Positions 1 to 11,570 of a stretch of 64,000 nucleotides of DNA are shown here, piece by piece. How positions within the stretch are numbered: position 1 is the stretch's first letter; every line of letters starts with the position of its first letter. Source of the DNA: Morella rubra (lineage: Eukaryota > Streptophyta > Magnoliopsida > Fagales > Myricaceae). The notes under the pieces were generated by a model. It searched no databases and was not told the DNA's origin. It saw nothing but the letters and a program-made list of their open reading frames with translations. A program made the position numbers and the translations under genes. The DNA lies in NCBI GenBank assembly GCA_003952965.2, contig CM025855.1, forward strand, positions 29,726,835 to 29,790,834, given 5' to 3'.

Positions 1-969
1 CGTTCATCAAAGTTTGATCATTGGGTTATGTTGGAGGTTTGATTGTGGTCTGCATATAGTCTGTCTATACGGAGCTGGCGCTTTGATGTTTTGAGAGCCT
101 AGGAAGTTTGTTCCAAGTTTGATCAAGATTACGAAAGACTGTTGTAACGGTTTTAACAGAAGTGCCCAAGATTCAAGAATCTTGAAACTTCGTGAATCTC
201 TTCCCTCCGACTCCTGAAAGTACAAAAGCCATTTTTCTCACAATTATAAAAACACGTTCCTTGAGATATCTCTGTGACCTAAGATTTCGAGAGCCTTCCT
301 CTAGTACCTTCCGGTTAATGTTTCTGTAGCTGTTTCTGTGAGAACTGAGATTGAACCCAACAAGATTCCTGCTTCCCCTATTTCTCAGATTCGATCACCA
401 AGAAAATACCCAGACTGTTTGTTCCAACTGTAAGAAAGATGATTGCACGTGAATGTGTGGAAAGATCAACTGGGCTATTGAAATCGGTTTTTGGAATCAA
501 GATCTTCAAATGGAAGAGGAGTTCCTCGTTCCCTGCATGGTGCAGAGCTGGATGTTGTATTCCAGGTAAGGTACAAGTTGTGTTAGACTAGCAACGGGGT
601 GTTGGGTAGTTTATAGATCACTGTGTACTGAGTTTGAAGTTTTTAGTGGATTCGCTTAAACCGCTTACAAGCCCGGAGAGTTTTTTCCTCTTGAAAGATT
701 TCTTTCAAGTGGTTTTTCTCTTCGTCATCAATTTGGTGTTATTGTTGTGATTGATTTTAAGTTTATTGATTGTTTATTTTGTTTTTGATTGAAGAATTAT
801 AGTGTTCGTTCACCTGATATATTGAATTGATTATTCCGCATGATATACTTTCTGAAATTGCTGATAAGCTTGTGAAGTTTGTGCAAGTAGTTTAAAAAAG
901 AAATTTTTAGAACCTATTCAACCCCCCTTCTAGGTTCGGCTATTGTTTTGAGTCTTGAAACCTTGTTCA
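1..969 (+). repeat. Copia 5' LTR, truncated by window edge
   Basis: This matches the 3' LTR from about 9194 onward with scattered substitutions and small indels, so about 90 bases are missing at the left. It ends in CA two bases before the primer-binding site. The pyrimidine-rich block near 918-932 (run of C then TTCTAGG) is present in both LTRs. The indels between the two LTRs point to an old insertion. Confidence 0.85.
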
Positions 970-971
970 AT

Positions 972-984
972 TGGTATCAGAGCC
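972..984 (+). other. Copia primer-binding site (initiator Met tRNA type)
   Basis: TGGTATCAGAGCC starts two bases after the 5' LTR. This is the usual plant Copia primer site, complementary to the 3' end of initiator methionine tRNA. Confidence 0.85.
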
Positions 985-1016
985 ATACATCGACTCCAAA
1001 GACTCAAATATTCAAT

Positions 1017-2755
1017 ATGGATAAAGTTATCATTGAATGTTCCTCCGTATTTCGATGGATCGAACTACGCGTATTGGAAAGTGAAAATGAGAGCATTTCT
1101 CAAGTCTATAGATGAAAGAGTATGGACTCTGTGACTTTAGGATGGGAGAAACCTTATACTGTTGTAAATGAAGAAAAGATTGTGAAAGAACCACAGCAAT
1201 GGTCTGCAAGTGAGTTGCTAAATGCCAGCTGGAATAGTAAAGGGAATTAACGCCATTTTCATGAGCGTTTCCCCTGAAGAATTATGCGGATTTCTAACTG
1301 TGAAACAGCAAAAGAGGCGTGGGATATCCTCTTGGTCACCCATGAAGGTACAAAGGCAGTTAGAGATTCAAAACTACAAATGAATATTACGAAATTTGAA
1401 GAGTTAAGAATGAAAGACGTGAAACGTTTGATGAGTTTTACGGGAAACTCACAAATCTGGTCAACTGCAGCTTTAGTTTAGGTGAGAAAATACCTGAAAC
1501 TAAGGTCGTTCGTAAGATTCTGAGATCACTACCAGAAAGGTTTAGAGCTAAGGTGATAGCCATTGAAGAAAGTAAAAATCTGGACTCAATCAAGCTTGAC
1601 GAACTAGTGGGCTCTCTTCAAACATATGAAATGGGGTTTCCTCCATCTAAGAAAGGAAAATCAATTGCCTTGAAAGTAAAGAATGATGATTCAGATTCTG
1701 AAGATGAAGAAATGGATGAAGAAGATATTGCCTGTTTGTCAAGAATTCGAAAAGTCTTCAAATTTAAAAAGGGCAGAAACTGGAAGGACAGAAGTCAAAT
1801 TCGAAGCCCTTTACCAAGACAAGTTGGAAGAAAAATGAACAAAAGGATAAAATTGAACGAAGGGAATTCAAGAAGAAACCAGACCAGGGATACAATGCCA
1901 TGAATGCAAAGGGTTTGGTCACTTTAAAGCTGAATGCCCAACCTTCTTGAAATCCAAAGGAAAGCGAGTGTTAAAGACTTCTCTCTCAGATTCAGAATCA
2001 GAAACAAGTTCCTCAGATCATGAAACCTCTGAATCTGATAAGGTAAATTTTGTAGCTTTTACTTCATCTATTTTATCTAATGAGTTTGCTGAATGTGATG
2101 ATTTAGATGAAACCTACTGCTGAAGATATGAATGAGGTTGAAAGCTTGAAAGAAGCTTATCAAGATTATATGAGGAGAGTATCAAAATTAAAAAGGAAAA
2201 TGTCATGATTCTTAAGAAAATGGAAAAAGAGAAAGACGAGTTAAGTCAGAAGATTCAAGAGCTTACCATGACAAATAAAGCCCTTGAAGATCAAGTTGTG
2301 AAGTTAAACAAGGAGCTGGAACAAGCTGATGTTCAGATGAAGAAATTCAATAGGAACCAATAAACTTGACAAGATACTTCGCATTGGTCAGTCTGATAGC
2401 AACAAAAGAGGCTTGGGATTTAAAGTTCGACATCAGTTCCCTCAACTTCAAATAAGGTAGTATTTGTACCAGCTACTAAAAAGAAGTCTATTGTAACCAC
2501 ACCACAAATCAAGGTAAAGGAACTGGAAATTCAAAAACCCTGGCTCTATTAATTCTAAAAATTCTAGATTTATTCCTACTTGCTTTCACTGTGGAAAACT
2601 TGGTCACATTAAACCAAAGTGTTATGATCTCTTGAAAAGTGAAAGTAGGCAAGATTACTACAACAGTGTTTCAAAATCTGAGTTTAGTAAGTTGACGTTT
2701 CAAGTAAGTGTATTGACTCAGCAAATTCAACTTAATAAATTAGAGGTTAAACCCT
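1017..2755 (+). pseudogene. Copia gag, broken
   Basis: The likely start is the ATG at 1017 just after the primer site. In several frames the translation gives a UBN2-type gag domain (around 1284-1660, with the THEGTKAVRDSKLQM stretch), a CCHC zinc knuckle at about 1897-1938 (CHECKGFGHFKAEC), an acidic Ser-rich linker, a Lys/Glu-rich coiled-coil segment at about 2130-2350, and a second knuckle at about 2581-2622 (CFHCGKLGHIKPKC). Stops and frameshifts interrupt every part. The two-knuckle arrangement with a coiled coil between is common in SIRE-like gag. It once encoded the capsid protein that packages the element RNA. Confidence 0.8.
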
Positions 2756-4060
2756 TTGAAAAATGAGAAACAAGCTTGGAAGAAAAAATCTACTAACTCT
2801 TGTTGTGTAGCCCATATTGCCTTAAAGGCAAAGAGCAACTTTACATGGTACCTTGACAGTGGCTGTTCTAAACACATGTGTGGAGACAAAAGCATGTTCA
2901 CCACTCTAAAGATGGTAAGGAGGAGCTGTAACCTTTGGAGATGGGAGTAAATCCGAAATTCTTGGTAAAGGTTCTGTAACTCTTTCTGGTTCTTTAGTTT
3001 TTAATGATGTTCTCTATGTACAAGGTCTAAAATCAAATTTGTTAAGCATTAGTCAGATATGTGATTCAGGATTTGATGTAAAATTTTCTAAAAACATGTT
3101 TCTGTTATTAACTCTAAAGGAAAATCTGTTTTTAATGGAACAAGAACATCTGATAATTGTTATGGTTTAATCATTGATGATGCAATGTCTTGCAACAAAT
3201 CTAATACTGATATAACACATCTTTGGCATCAAAGATTAGGTCACATTAACTACCGTGACTTGGCAAAAATTACAGAGTTGGTTGATGGTTTACCTAAACT
3301 ACAAAAGGTTACTGAAAATGTTTGTGGACCTTGTCAATTAGGGAAACAAATTAGAACCTCTCATAAAAAGACCACTGAGATTCTTACTTCTAGATGCTTA
3401 GATCTATTACATATGGATTTAATGGGGCCAACAAGGACTGAAAGTCTTGGTGGCAGAAAATATATACTTGTTGTTGTAGATGACTTTTCCAGGTTACTTG
3501 GATTGAGCTTCTTAAAGAAAAATCTGAAGCTTTTGAAAATTAAAAATCTTTTGTAATCGTCTGCAAAATGAACAAGGTTGCAGAATTCAAAGAATCAAAG
3601 TGACCATGGGAAGGAATTTGACAATTCAACCTTCCACACCTTGTGTCTTGATGAAGGGATACATCAAGAATTTTCTGCACCTATAACACCTCAACAGAAC
3701 GGAGTTGTTGAGAGAAAAAAACGGTCCTTCAAGAAATGGCTCGGGTAATGCTCCATGGTAAAGGTATGGCTAAGAAATTTAGGGTGAAGTCATAAACACC
3801 GCATGTTATATAATTAACAGAGCGTATCTTCGTCCTAAAACTAATAAAACTCCCTATGAAATTTGGATGGAAAAAGACCTACTGTAAAGTACTTTAAAAC
3901 TTTTGGGAGTAAATGTTATATCTTACGTGATAGAGAAAAACTAGGTAAGTTGAATCTCGTAGTTGATGAAGGCCTTTCTTAGGTTATTCAACACTAGTAG
4001 AGCTTACCGTGTTTACAATTTACGTACTCTGTTGTCATGGAATCCATAAATGTTAAAATA
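2756..4060 (+). pseudogene. Copia protease and integrase, broken
   Basis: The Copia aspartic protease motif WYLDSGCSKHM lies at about 2849-2880, with the catalytic Asp in DSG. It is followed, across frameshifts, by the typical FGDGS and LLSIS stretches. The integrase part starts with the pre-integrase HHCC region (HLWHQRLGHIN at about 3218, CGPCQLGKQ at about 3325) and continues into the catalytic core (HMDLMGPT and VVVDDFSR at about 3410-3490, then a degraded QNGVVERK stretch at 3695-3720). Stops split it into pieces. Protease would mature the polyprotein and integrase would insert the cDNA, but neither can be made intact here. Confidence 0.85.
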
Positions 4061-5886
4061 GATGATGATTTGCATTTCGATTTTAACCTGAAAAATATTG
4101 AGGATATTGGTGAAATAAAAGAAAATCAGGTTGAAGAAGAAGATGAACAAACTGAGCAATCTGAAGTCACTGAAGAAAAGCAAACTTCATCCCGACACAG
4201 AATCTGATGGAAACAAAGATTCAGATTCAGAGAATAGCTTGGAACCTTCTTCTCGTGTTAAATTAAATCATCCTAAGCAAAATATCATCGGTAAGGCCAA
4301 TGAAGGAATGAGGCTGAGAGGTAGAATTCTAAACCAACTTACATATTCCTGTTATGTCTCTTTACTTGAACCCAAAAATATTGATGAAGCTTTAAAAGAC
4401 GAATTTTGGATCAATGCCATGCATGATGAGTTGAATCATTTATTAGGAATGATGTTTGGATTCTAGTACCTAGACCCACTGATAAGAACATCATTGGTAC
4501 TAAATGGATACAAGAATAAATCTGATGCAAATGGTGTTGTAATTAGAAATAAAGCACGTCTTGTTGCACAAGGGTATACACACAAATAGAGGGCATAGAT
4601 TTGATGAAACGTTTTCCTATAGCAAGACTAGAGTCTATTCGAATTTTGTTAGCTATATCTTGCTCTATGGGATTCAAACTTCACCAAATGGATGTAAAGA
4701 ATGCCTTTTTAATGGCATTCTGCAAGAAGAAGTCTTTGTGGAAAAACCTAAGGGATTCGTAGATCAAAACTACCCTAACCATGTGTTAAATTAAAAAAGC
4801 TCTTTATGGTCTAAAGCAAGCCCCTAAGCCTGGTACGATAGGTTATTTACATATTTTACTTGATAATGGCTTTATAAGAGGTAGTGCTGACCGCACTCTT
4901 TTATAAAGAAAATTAACAAAAATATTATCATAGCACAAATTTATGTAGATGACATTGTGTTTGGCTCTCCTAAAGAAGTACTTGCCTTAGATTTCGCTGA
5001 ATCCATGAAGAATGAGTTTGAAATGAGTATGGATAGGAGAACTTCACTATTTTCTTGGTTTTTGCAAATTAAACAAATCAAAGGAGGTTTGTTTATATCT
5101 CAATCAAAATATGCAAAAGATCTTGTAAAACATTTTTGATTTAGATAATAAAAAACATACAAAGGTTCCTATGAATACCTCTATTAAATTGAATATTGAT
5201 GCTTCTGGAAAAAGTGTAGATCATACCATGTATCGCAGTATGATTGGAAGTTTACTATATTTAACTGCCAGCAGACCTGACTTATCTTTTAGTGTAGGAA
5301 TATGTGCTAGGTTTCAAGCAAATCCAAAAGAAAGTCATCTAGAAGTAGTGAAGAAGATCATACGCTATGTAAACGGTACTGTGGATTATGGTATTTGTAA
5401 TAGAATCTAACACTCACTTGGTTGGATTTACTGATGCAGACTGGGCTGGAAATTCTGACGACAGAAAAAGCACATCTGGGGGTTGTTTTTACTTGGGCTC
5501 AAATTTAGTAGCTTGGCTTAGTAAAAAGCAAAGTTCCATTTCCTTATCAACTGTCGAGGCAGAGTACATAGCCATAGGGAGTTGCTGCACACAACTCCTG
5601 TAGATGAAAAAGATGTTAGCCGATTATGGAATATATCAAAAATCCATGCTTGTATACTGTGATAATACAAGTGCTATAAACATCTCTAAGAACCCTGTAC
5701 AACATTCACGTACTAAACATATAGATATAAGACACCACTTTATACGTGATCTTGTTGAAAATCAATATATTATGTTGAACATGTTCCCACTGAAAACCAA
5801 TTAGCTGACCTATTTACAAAACCTCTTGATACAGTAAGATTTGAATTTTTGCGACAAGCCGTACCTGTTTGTCAGATTTCTTAAAA
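4061..5886 (+). pseudogene. Copia reverse transcriptase and RNase H, broken
   Basis: The RT (RVT_2 type) begins near 4370 (EALKDEFWINAMHDEL) and keeps the catalytic YVDD box at 4942-4953. The YRSMIGSLLYLTASRPDLSF segment is at about 5230-5290. RNase H follows: TDADWAGNSDDRKSTSGG at about 5422-5481, STVEAEYIA at about 5550, and the C-terminal block with SRTKHIDIRHHFIRD at about 5710-5752, ending with a degraded LADLFTKPL at about 5803. Frameshifts and stops occur about every 150-300 bases. Confidence 0.88.
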
Positions 5887-7211
5887 AAAAAAAATTTGGA
5901 TCAGTAATTTTTTGTTGTTTTGTCTTGCCTGAGTAATTGTTTTTTATTGTTTTACTAATATGATTTTAGATGTAGTCTAATAATTTCTTGTTGTTTTAAT
6001 GATTCTTGTAGTTTGTATAACCATGGTGAAAATGGTGGACAGTGTCCGTGCTCAAGAGAAGTCCTAGTATTTTTTTAAGTATGAGCTTAGGAATAACCGG
6101 GCATACAGGCCTTATAGGTTATCCCGGGCATACAGGTATGTGCCTAGAGGTTAGCCGGGCATACCGAGCTTACCAAGCCTGATCCCAATCATTCCGAACA
6201 TACTGGGCATCTCATGTTATTATAACGCCTGGAGATAAAATACCCCGGGATTCCCGAGCACATAGGCATACGCGTCCCTGGGCATCCTGTGCTTTCAGGC
6301 CTCAGCATCTATACCCTATCATCCCGGGCATACTGGCCTCAGCGCCTTTCCTAGTTTTCCCAGGCTTACAGGCTTCGATTCTCCCCTGTCTTACAAGGGT
6401 ACCCAGGACTCCACATCACTTTTATTACAACATACATTTCTCTCTTACCCAAACTACCCCCGCTTATCTAGTTTTACCCTAGTATTCGTGCCTTCTCACT
6501 TTTACCCAACTAATACTTCTCCCTTCACTACACTCATCTGTCGCCACACACAGTCCCACTAATCTTGGATTCTAGTTGGTGCTAACAGTTGTTTAATCAC
6601 CCACGAAGGATCAAAAAGGTAAGTTTCCTATCTTTTATTGTTTTGCCTTTACCTTCTATCTGATTCTTGGCTAGTTGGTGGCCTTTTTGCCGTGTGGTCC
6701 CGCTTGGTGGTTCGGTATGTGAGTATGTTGATTTGTGTGTTTTCTCTAATAAAATGCTTAAAGTATTGTTGTAAAAGTGTGTTTAATTCTAATACTTGTC
6801 TACCCATTGCTGATTAACTTTTTTGATTTCAACAAATCTATCATCTGTTCAAAATCAGGGATTTATCCTATTTCACCTCTTTTCATAAATTTGTCAAATT
6901 GCTATGCATTTTGTGTAAATCTCTTCTCAATATCTCTAGATTAAGTAAATCTGTGGCTTCGGGTCCATGAAGTTCATAGATATTAGTTCAGTTCATAGTT
7001 GCATTATGGTTTACTTGTGTAAGTCGTGCCTTTGTCTTATTAATTAATTTGAGTACTCTCTATCTCATATTGAATACTTGTGAGTTGACATTACATATTT
7101 TTTGTTGCATCTACTGTTGATTATACTGGTGTGTTTCGGATGGAATAAGGTAACTGTTTTTAGTGTATAAATATTAAGGAACTACTAATAGTTGTTTTTA
7201 ATTTTGAGCAG
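5887..7211 (+). other. Copia pol-to-3'ORF spacer with a predicted intron
   Basis: There is no coding signal. 6088-6395 holds degenerate repeats of a CCGGGCATAC core. 6380-6618 is CT-rich and reads like a 5' leader. A strong donor-like site (AAG then GTAAGT, intron from 6619) and an acceptor-like GAGCAG ending at 7211 bound a 593-base T-rich interval directly before the ATG at 7212. The spacer may therefore be the leader and intron of a spliced RNA for the 3' ORF. This is inference from splice-site consensus only. Confidence 0.45.
6088..6395 (+). repeat. degenerate CCGGGCATAC minisatellite inside the Copia element
   Basis: The core CCGGGCATAC, often followed by AGGC or TGG, recurs at irregular spacing (near 6098, 6124, 6152, 6323), with weaker copies such as CTGGGCATC between. 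It is GC-rich in an AT-rich element and has no ORF. Confidence 0.5.
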
Positions 7212-8520
7212 ATGGTGCGTTTTAAGAGAGCGCTACCAAACAAGCTCAAAACTCTAGTGAACAATCAAAACAACCTTCTCCCATACACACCTCCAAGAAG
7301 CATGCTGGTGCTTCTACAAGTGCACCCTCTCCGAAGAGATTCACAAGACATGCCTCTGGACAAACAAAGGTTCCTCCAACACCTCCTGCAGACTTCGATA
7401 GCTCAAGGTTCTTCAGTACTCAAGCAGAGGAGTCATTTCACAAGAAGTTCTAGCTTAAACTTCTAATTGTTGAGCGGGAACTACTACTGGAAGAACTTGC
7501 TGAGATGCATGTTGCTGAACGCTTTCAATCTCGCAGTTGGGAGTCCTTAATTACCAATATTGAGCCTCCTTCTAAGTATGTGGTACATGAATTCTATTCC
7601 AATATGCATAACTTCATCGATGACACATCTTTCACTGTTTATTTTCGTGGCCAATCTATAGAGGTTGACCCTTTTGTTCTAGCTCACTGTTTAGGCCTTC
7701 CCAGGGTACATAAACCATCTTATCCTTACTCTGCTAAACTCGACCTTCTATCAATGTGATTGCCAATTACTTGGCTCAAAAGAAATTGAAATTTACAGCT
7801 AAAGAGTTTACTTCTAAACTCTTTAACTCTGAGCACTTAATCCTCAGTCGATTATCTCTACCAATATCTTCCCCACTAGGCATCTTTCTGCTCTATCCTT
7901 TGAACGTATGCGTTTTCTCTATGCATTCTTAATTAATGATCGTATAGACTTGCCATCTCATATCTGTGCTCATATGATCAAAGTGTACCACTCTAAGTCC
8001 ACGACAAATAGACTCCCTTATTGTTGCTTGATCATGAAATTTCTTGCTGCAAACTTCATCTCTATTCCTCGCAATGAACCTCGTGAGAAGATTCAAACTG
8101 TTGGGAAACTCACTCTTAGTCAGAGTCAGTCTCACAAGGTCACTCAATCTATTTCTCATCAAATTCCACTCGTGGCCCTCTGCATGCTGATATGGCTTAC
8201 ATGGTTGAGGCCCTCCAATTGTTGACTGAGAGGTCCTCTACCTCAGCCTCTGTTCAGTCCACACTTGTAGCAAATCAAGAAGTGCTCAAACTAGATTGTG
8301 AAAGCTAGGGGCAGATGTTGCCTTACTAAGGAAACACTTCAACCTTGATGAAGCGTCCAGTTCTGCTGGTCCTCAGGCAGCCGCAGAGGATCCTTTTGAG
8401 GATGTGCCCATGGAAGAGAGGCTGTTGAGGAAGTAGGATGAAGAGGATGAAGAGGTCGATGAGGACAAGGCAGCTGCTACTGAAAAGGATGCTGAGTCCG
8501 ATTCATCTGATGATGAGTAG
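7212..8520 (+). pseudogene. Copia extra 3' ORF, plant-transposon-protein domain (PF20167-like), broken
   Basis: The start is the ATG abutting the predicted acceptor. Across frames the product has a basic Pro/Ser-rich N terminus, a block with IVERELLLEELAEMHVAERF and VVHEFYSNM (about 7466-7608), a VYFRGQSIEVDPFVLAHCLGL stretch (to about 7700), and a helical region with the FERMRFLYAF core at about 7899. It ends in an acidic Glu/Asp-rich tail at a TAG at 8518-8520. This is the layout of the 'putative plant transposon protein' domain family found in many plant elements. SIRE elements have a 3' ORF here that is often called env-like; I see no clear signal peptide or fusion features, so I do not call it env. 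Several stops and frameshifts break it. Confidence 0.55.
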
Positions 8521-8540
8521 TTCTTTGGCTCCTTTGTGAC

Positions 8541-9102
8541 AAAGGGGGAGACGGTTTTGTGTTTTTTTGTGGCTAATGGATGTTTCTAGTTATGCTTGAT
8601 GCTTGTTGTTGTTATGTTTATTATGGTTGTTAATGCTTATGAGATTGTCATATGTGAACAATGTAGGGCAGATCTTGATAACTGCTAATCTTTCAGCTTA
8701 ATGTCTTTCTTGTTACAACTTGTTTCTTTGGGCTAATACTGATCATTCGAATGAAGTTTCTACAAGCTGTGTTTTAGTCAGGGGGAGATGACCTCCTATG
8801 GAATTACTTATCTCAAGGGGAGATCGTTATTATTGGTATTTACTTTTACTGCTTATGTATTTCAGTTACGGATGTGGTATGTACATACCTTTTTAGTACT
8901 AATCTAATGTTTCTGTGTGTTAGTGTGTATTTGTTGAGATTTTCTGTGTGCAGGTGAATAAAATCTCAAGAATAGTGTTTTTGTTCTTGGTTGTAGTATA
9001 GGCTATGTCTTTTGTAAATAAGTTCTATGGTGGTGATCAGCAGAACTTATGTCATTAGAGGTTGGGCTTGTGTTTGTCATGAAGTTTGCCAAAGGGGGAG
9101 AT
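8541..9102 (+). other. repeated polypurine tracts before the Copia 3' LTR
   Basis: AAAGGGGGAG occurs at 8541-8550 and again at 9091-9100, directly before the 3' LTR. GGGGGAGAT at 8781 and AAGGGGAGAT at about 8815 lie between. The last is the expected plus-strand primer; the others look like spares. Confidence 0.6.
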
Positions 9103-10235
9103 TGTAGATGTATTTAAGTTGGCATATATACTTCATGACGTGTCCTGGTTTATTCCTGAGGTTCCTACTTATTGAAGTCCTGCTCAAGACCAGCGTTCAC
9201 AAGTATTGGTGATCATTGGGTTATGTTGGAGGTTTGATTGTGGTCTGCATATAGTCTGTCTATATGGAGCTGGCGCATTGATGTTTTGAGAGCCCGGGAA
9301 TTTTGTTCCAAGTTCACTCCAAGTTTGATCAGAAGTTACGAAAGATTACTGTAAAGGTTTTTAACAGACGCGCCCAAGATTCAAGAAGTCTTGAAACTTC
9401 GTGAATCTCTTCCCTCCGACTCCCGAAAGTACAAAAGCCAATTTTTCTCACAATTATAAAAACGCGTTCCTTGAGATATCTCTTTACCTAAAGATTTCGA
9501 GAGCCTCCCTCTATTACCTTCTGGTTAATGTTTATGTAGCTGTTTCTGTGAGAACTGAGATTAAACCCAACAAGATTCCTGCTTTCCCCTATTTTTCTCA
9601 GATTTGATCACCAAGAAAATACCCAGACTGTTTGTTCCTACTGTAAGAAAGCTGATTGCACGTGAATGTGTGGAAAGATACTGGCTGTGAAATCGGTTTT
9701 TGGAATCAAGATCTTCAAATGGAAGAGGAGTTCCTCGTTCCCTGCATGGTGTAGAGCTGGATGTGTATTCCAGGTAAGGTACAAGTTGTGTTAGACTAGC
9801 AACGGGGTGTTGGGTAGTGTATAGATCACTTGTACCGAGTTTGAAGTTTTAGTGGATTCGCTTAAATCAGCTTACAAGCCCGGAGAGTTTTTTCCTCTTG
9901 AAAGATTTCTTTCAAGTGGTTTTCTCTTCGTCATCAATTTTGGTGTTATTGTTTGTGATTGTGAATTTAGTCATTGTAGTGATTGCTGCATGCTTTGTTT
10001 CTTTGATTAAGAAAGATATTCTTGAGTTTATTGTAGTGTTGTTAATCTATAATAATCTGACCATATTGAATTGATTATTCCGCATGATATACTAAGTGTC
10101 CCTGAACCTTACTGATAAGCTGTGAAGTTTGTGCAGAAGTAGTTTAAAAAGGGCAGATATTTTTAGAACCTATTCAACCCCCCCCCCCTCTTCTAGGTTC
10201 GGCTGCTGTATTTTGAGTCTTGAACCACCTTGTTC
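9103..10235 (+). repeat. Copia 3' LTR
   Basis: This LTR of about 1.13 kb starts with TG right after the polypurine tract and matches 1-969. The right edge at about 10235 is set by where the sequence switches to hAT1, seen by comparison with the uninterrupted hAT2 copy. The final dinucleotide reads CG rather than CA, which fits one late substitution. Confidence 0.85.
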
Positions 10236-10614
10236 GGCATTGTTGGTTTCAGCGGAGGAGTTATAATTGACTTTACTGTAATGAACTTTGTTTCTTTGCC
10301 CTTTTTTCTTTTCTTTGTTGCATAGATTGCTTTCCGCTTCTACAGATTTCATTTCATGAAATTTTGGTTTTTGAATGACGGCTTTCTTGAAGTAATTTAA
10401 ATTGGCCATGCCCTCAGACACACAGTTATATTTATTGGTGTACTCACACTTCTGCTTTTATTCTTCCTCTTTACATTTCAGGTGTCGATCCCAGTGCTCC
10501 TTTCCTTCTTCCACTTTTGCCTTTATTTTTAAAATGAAGAAAGAAAAAGGTGTGCTGAGGTTAACTTCTTTAGTTGTATCTGACACATTAGAGTTATTGG
10601 ACGTACAGTTTCAG

Positions 10615-10689
10615 GATATTAAAGCGTTTTACATGCGGCAAAATGATGATGGAAGGACCGTTGCAGCAATGGATGTGTTGGTTCCTCCG
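10615..10689 (+). pseudogene. asparaginyl-tRNA synthetase exon fragment, copy 1
   Basis: A 25-codon exon-like block (DIKAFYMRQNDDGR then TVAAMDVLVPP) sits between an acceptor-like TTTCAG and a donor-like GTAATC. It matches the class II asparaginyl-tRNA synthetase segment that comes before the VGELIGGSQREER region, especially the organellar type. The last residue is Pro where copy 2 has Arg. The upstream reading frame (10534-10614) is not recognisable as this enzyme. The fragment is carried inside hAT1 and has lost the rest of the gene. Confidence 0.75.
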
Positions 10690-11402
10690 GTAATCTTTAG
10701 ATTCCTCTTGCCATTTCTACTGTTGTTAATAAGTTAGATCCAGTGTATGAAACTGGCAGCTTATTAGTGCTTCTTAAGGAGTACTAGTCAATTAGGCTTT
10801 GAATCTATGAACAACAGCCTCTTTAGACATTTAGGTAAAACAAAAAACAAAAGATCCAAGTGAAAATGAAAGTTAAAAGACCATGAATTCTCCAGGCAAA
10901 TTTATGGTTTACTTCTAAGCTTTAATCATATACTTGGACCCCAGAATCTATGAAAAAAAGGCATATAGGGGAAATAATAATATATTTAGACCTTCTGGAA
11001 ACCTTTTTAATTAACATAACAACCCTTCCTCGCCGAACTTTTTGTTTTTCTTTTGCCTTTTCTTGATTTACTTTTTTTAAAGCATTTTCTTTTCAAAACA
11101 TGTACTTCATAGTCCATGTTTTCTTAACTGCAAAACGCATAAAAATTATGCGTTGGATTCAACTCTCTTTTTCCAAATAAATTCTACCATATTGAAATTG
11201 AGCACTTTTTGTTTAAAAATTTAGGCTATGTTTGAGAACTCATTTACTATCTCATTTTCACGCTTTCAATCCTTTGATAACCCTTTCGAAGACCAAACAA
11301 TTCAATCTGGCCCCTACGGAGTCTGGATAATTTTGTCCCGGCCCTACGAAAATTATTTCCAATGTCAGTCTGAAAATCACATGTCAGCCCAGTCCATTCA
11401 AA

Positions 11403-11570
11403 CAGAACACTTCACCCTTCTCCACCAAATCCCTCCGTCCCTCTCTCTCTTCCATGATTTCACCCTAACTTCTTGACAGAACACTTCGCCCTTCCCTACC
11501 AAATCCCTTCATCCCTCTCTCTCTTTCACGATTTTGCCCTAACTTCTTGACAAAACACTTCGCCCTGATT
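11403..11570 (+). repeat. tandem repeat, period about 75 bp
   Basis: Two copies of a CT-rich unit begin with AGAACACTTC (11403 and 11477) and end with CTAACTTCTTGAC. A partial third copy begins AAAACACTTCGCCC at about 11552. No ORF is associated. The rest of 11571-12580 shows no feature I can support. Confidence 0.7.

Larger units (their letters stand above)
1..10235 (+). mobile_element. SIRE-like Ty1/copia LTR retrotransposon, decayed, 5' end off window
   Basis: A direct repeat of about 1 kb flanks gag, protease, integrase, RT and RNase H pieces in the Copia order (integrase before RT). The element has a tRNA-iMet-type primer site, an extra ORF 3' of pol, and purine-rich PPT-like tracts before the 3' LTR. 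The order, the large size and the 3' ORF fit the SIRE/Maximus lineage. All ORFs carry stops or frameshifts, so it is not autonomous. The 3' LTR ends inside the hAT1 element: sequence from 10236 on continues as in the uninterrupted hAT2 copy at about 32495. The left target repeat lies outside the window. Confidence 0.9.

Noticed and set aside
7212..8520. Retroviral-type envelope gene
   Set aside because: The position fits the env-like ORF of SIRE elements, but I see no signal peptide, transmembrane anchor or cleavage site. The sequence fits a plant transposon-protein domain better.
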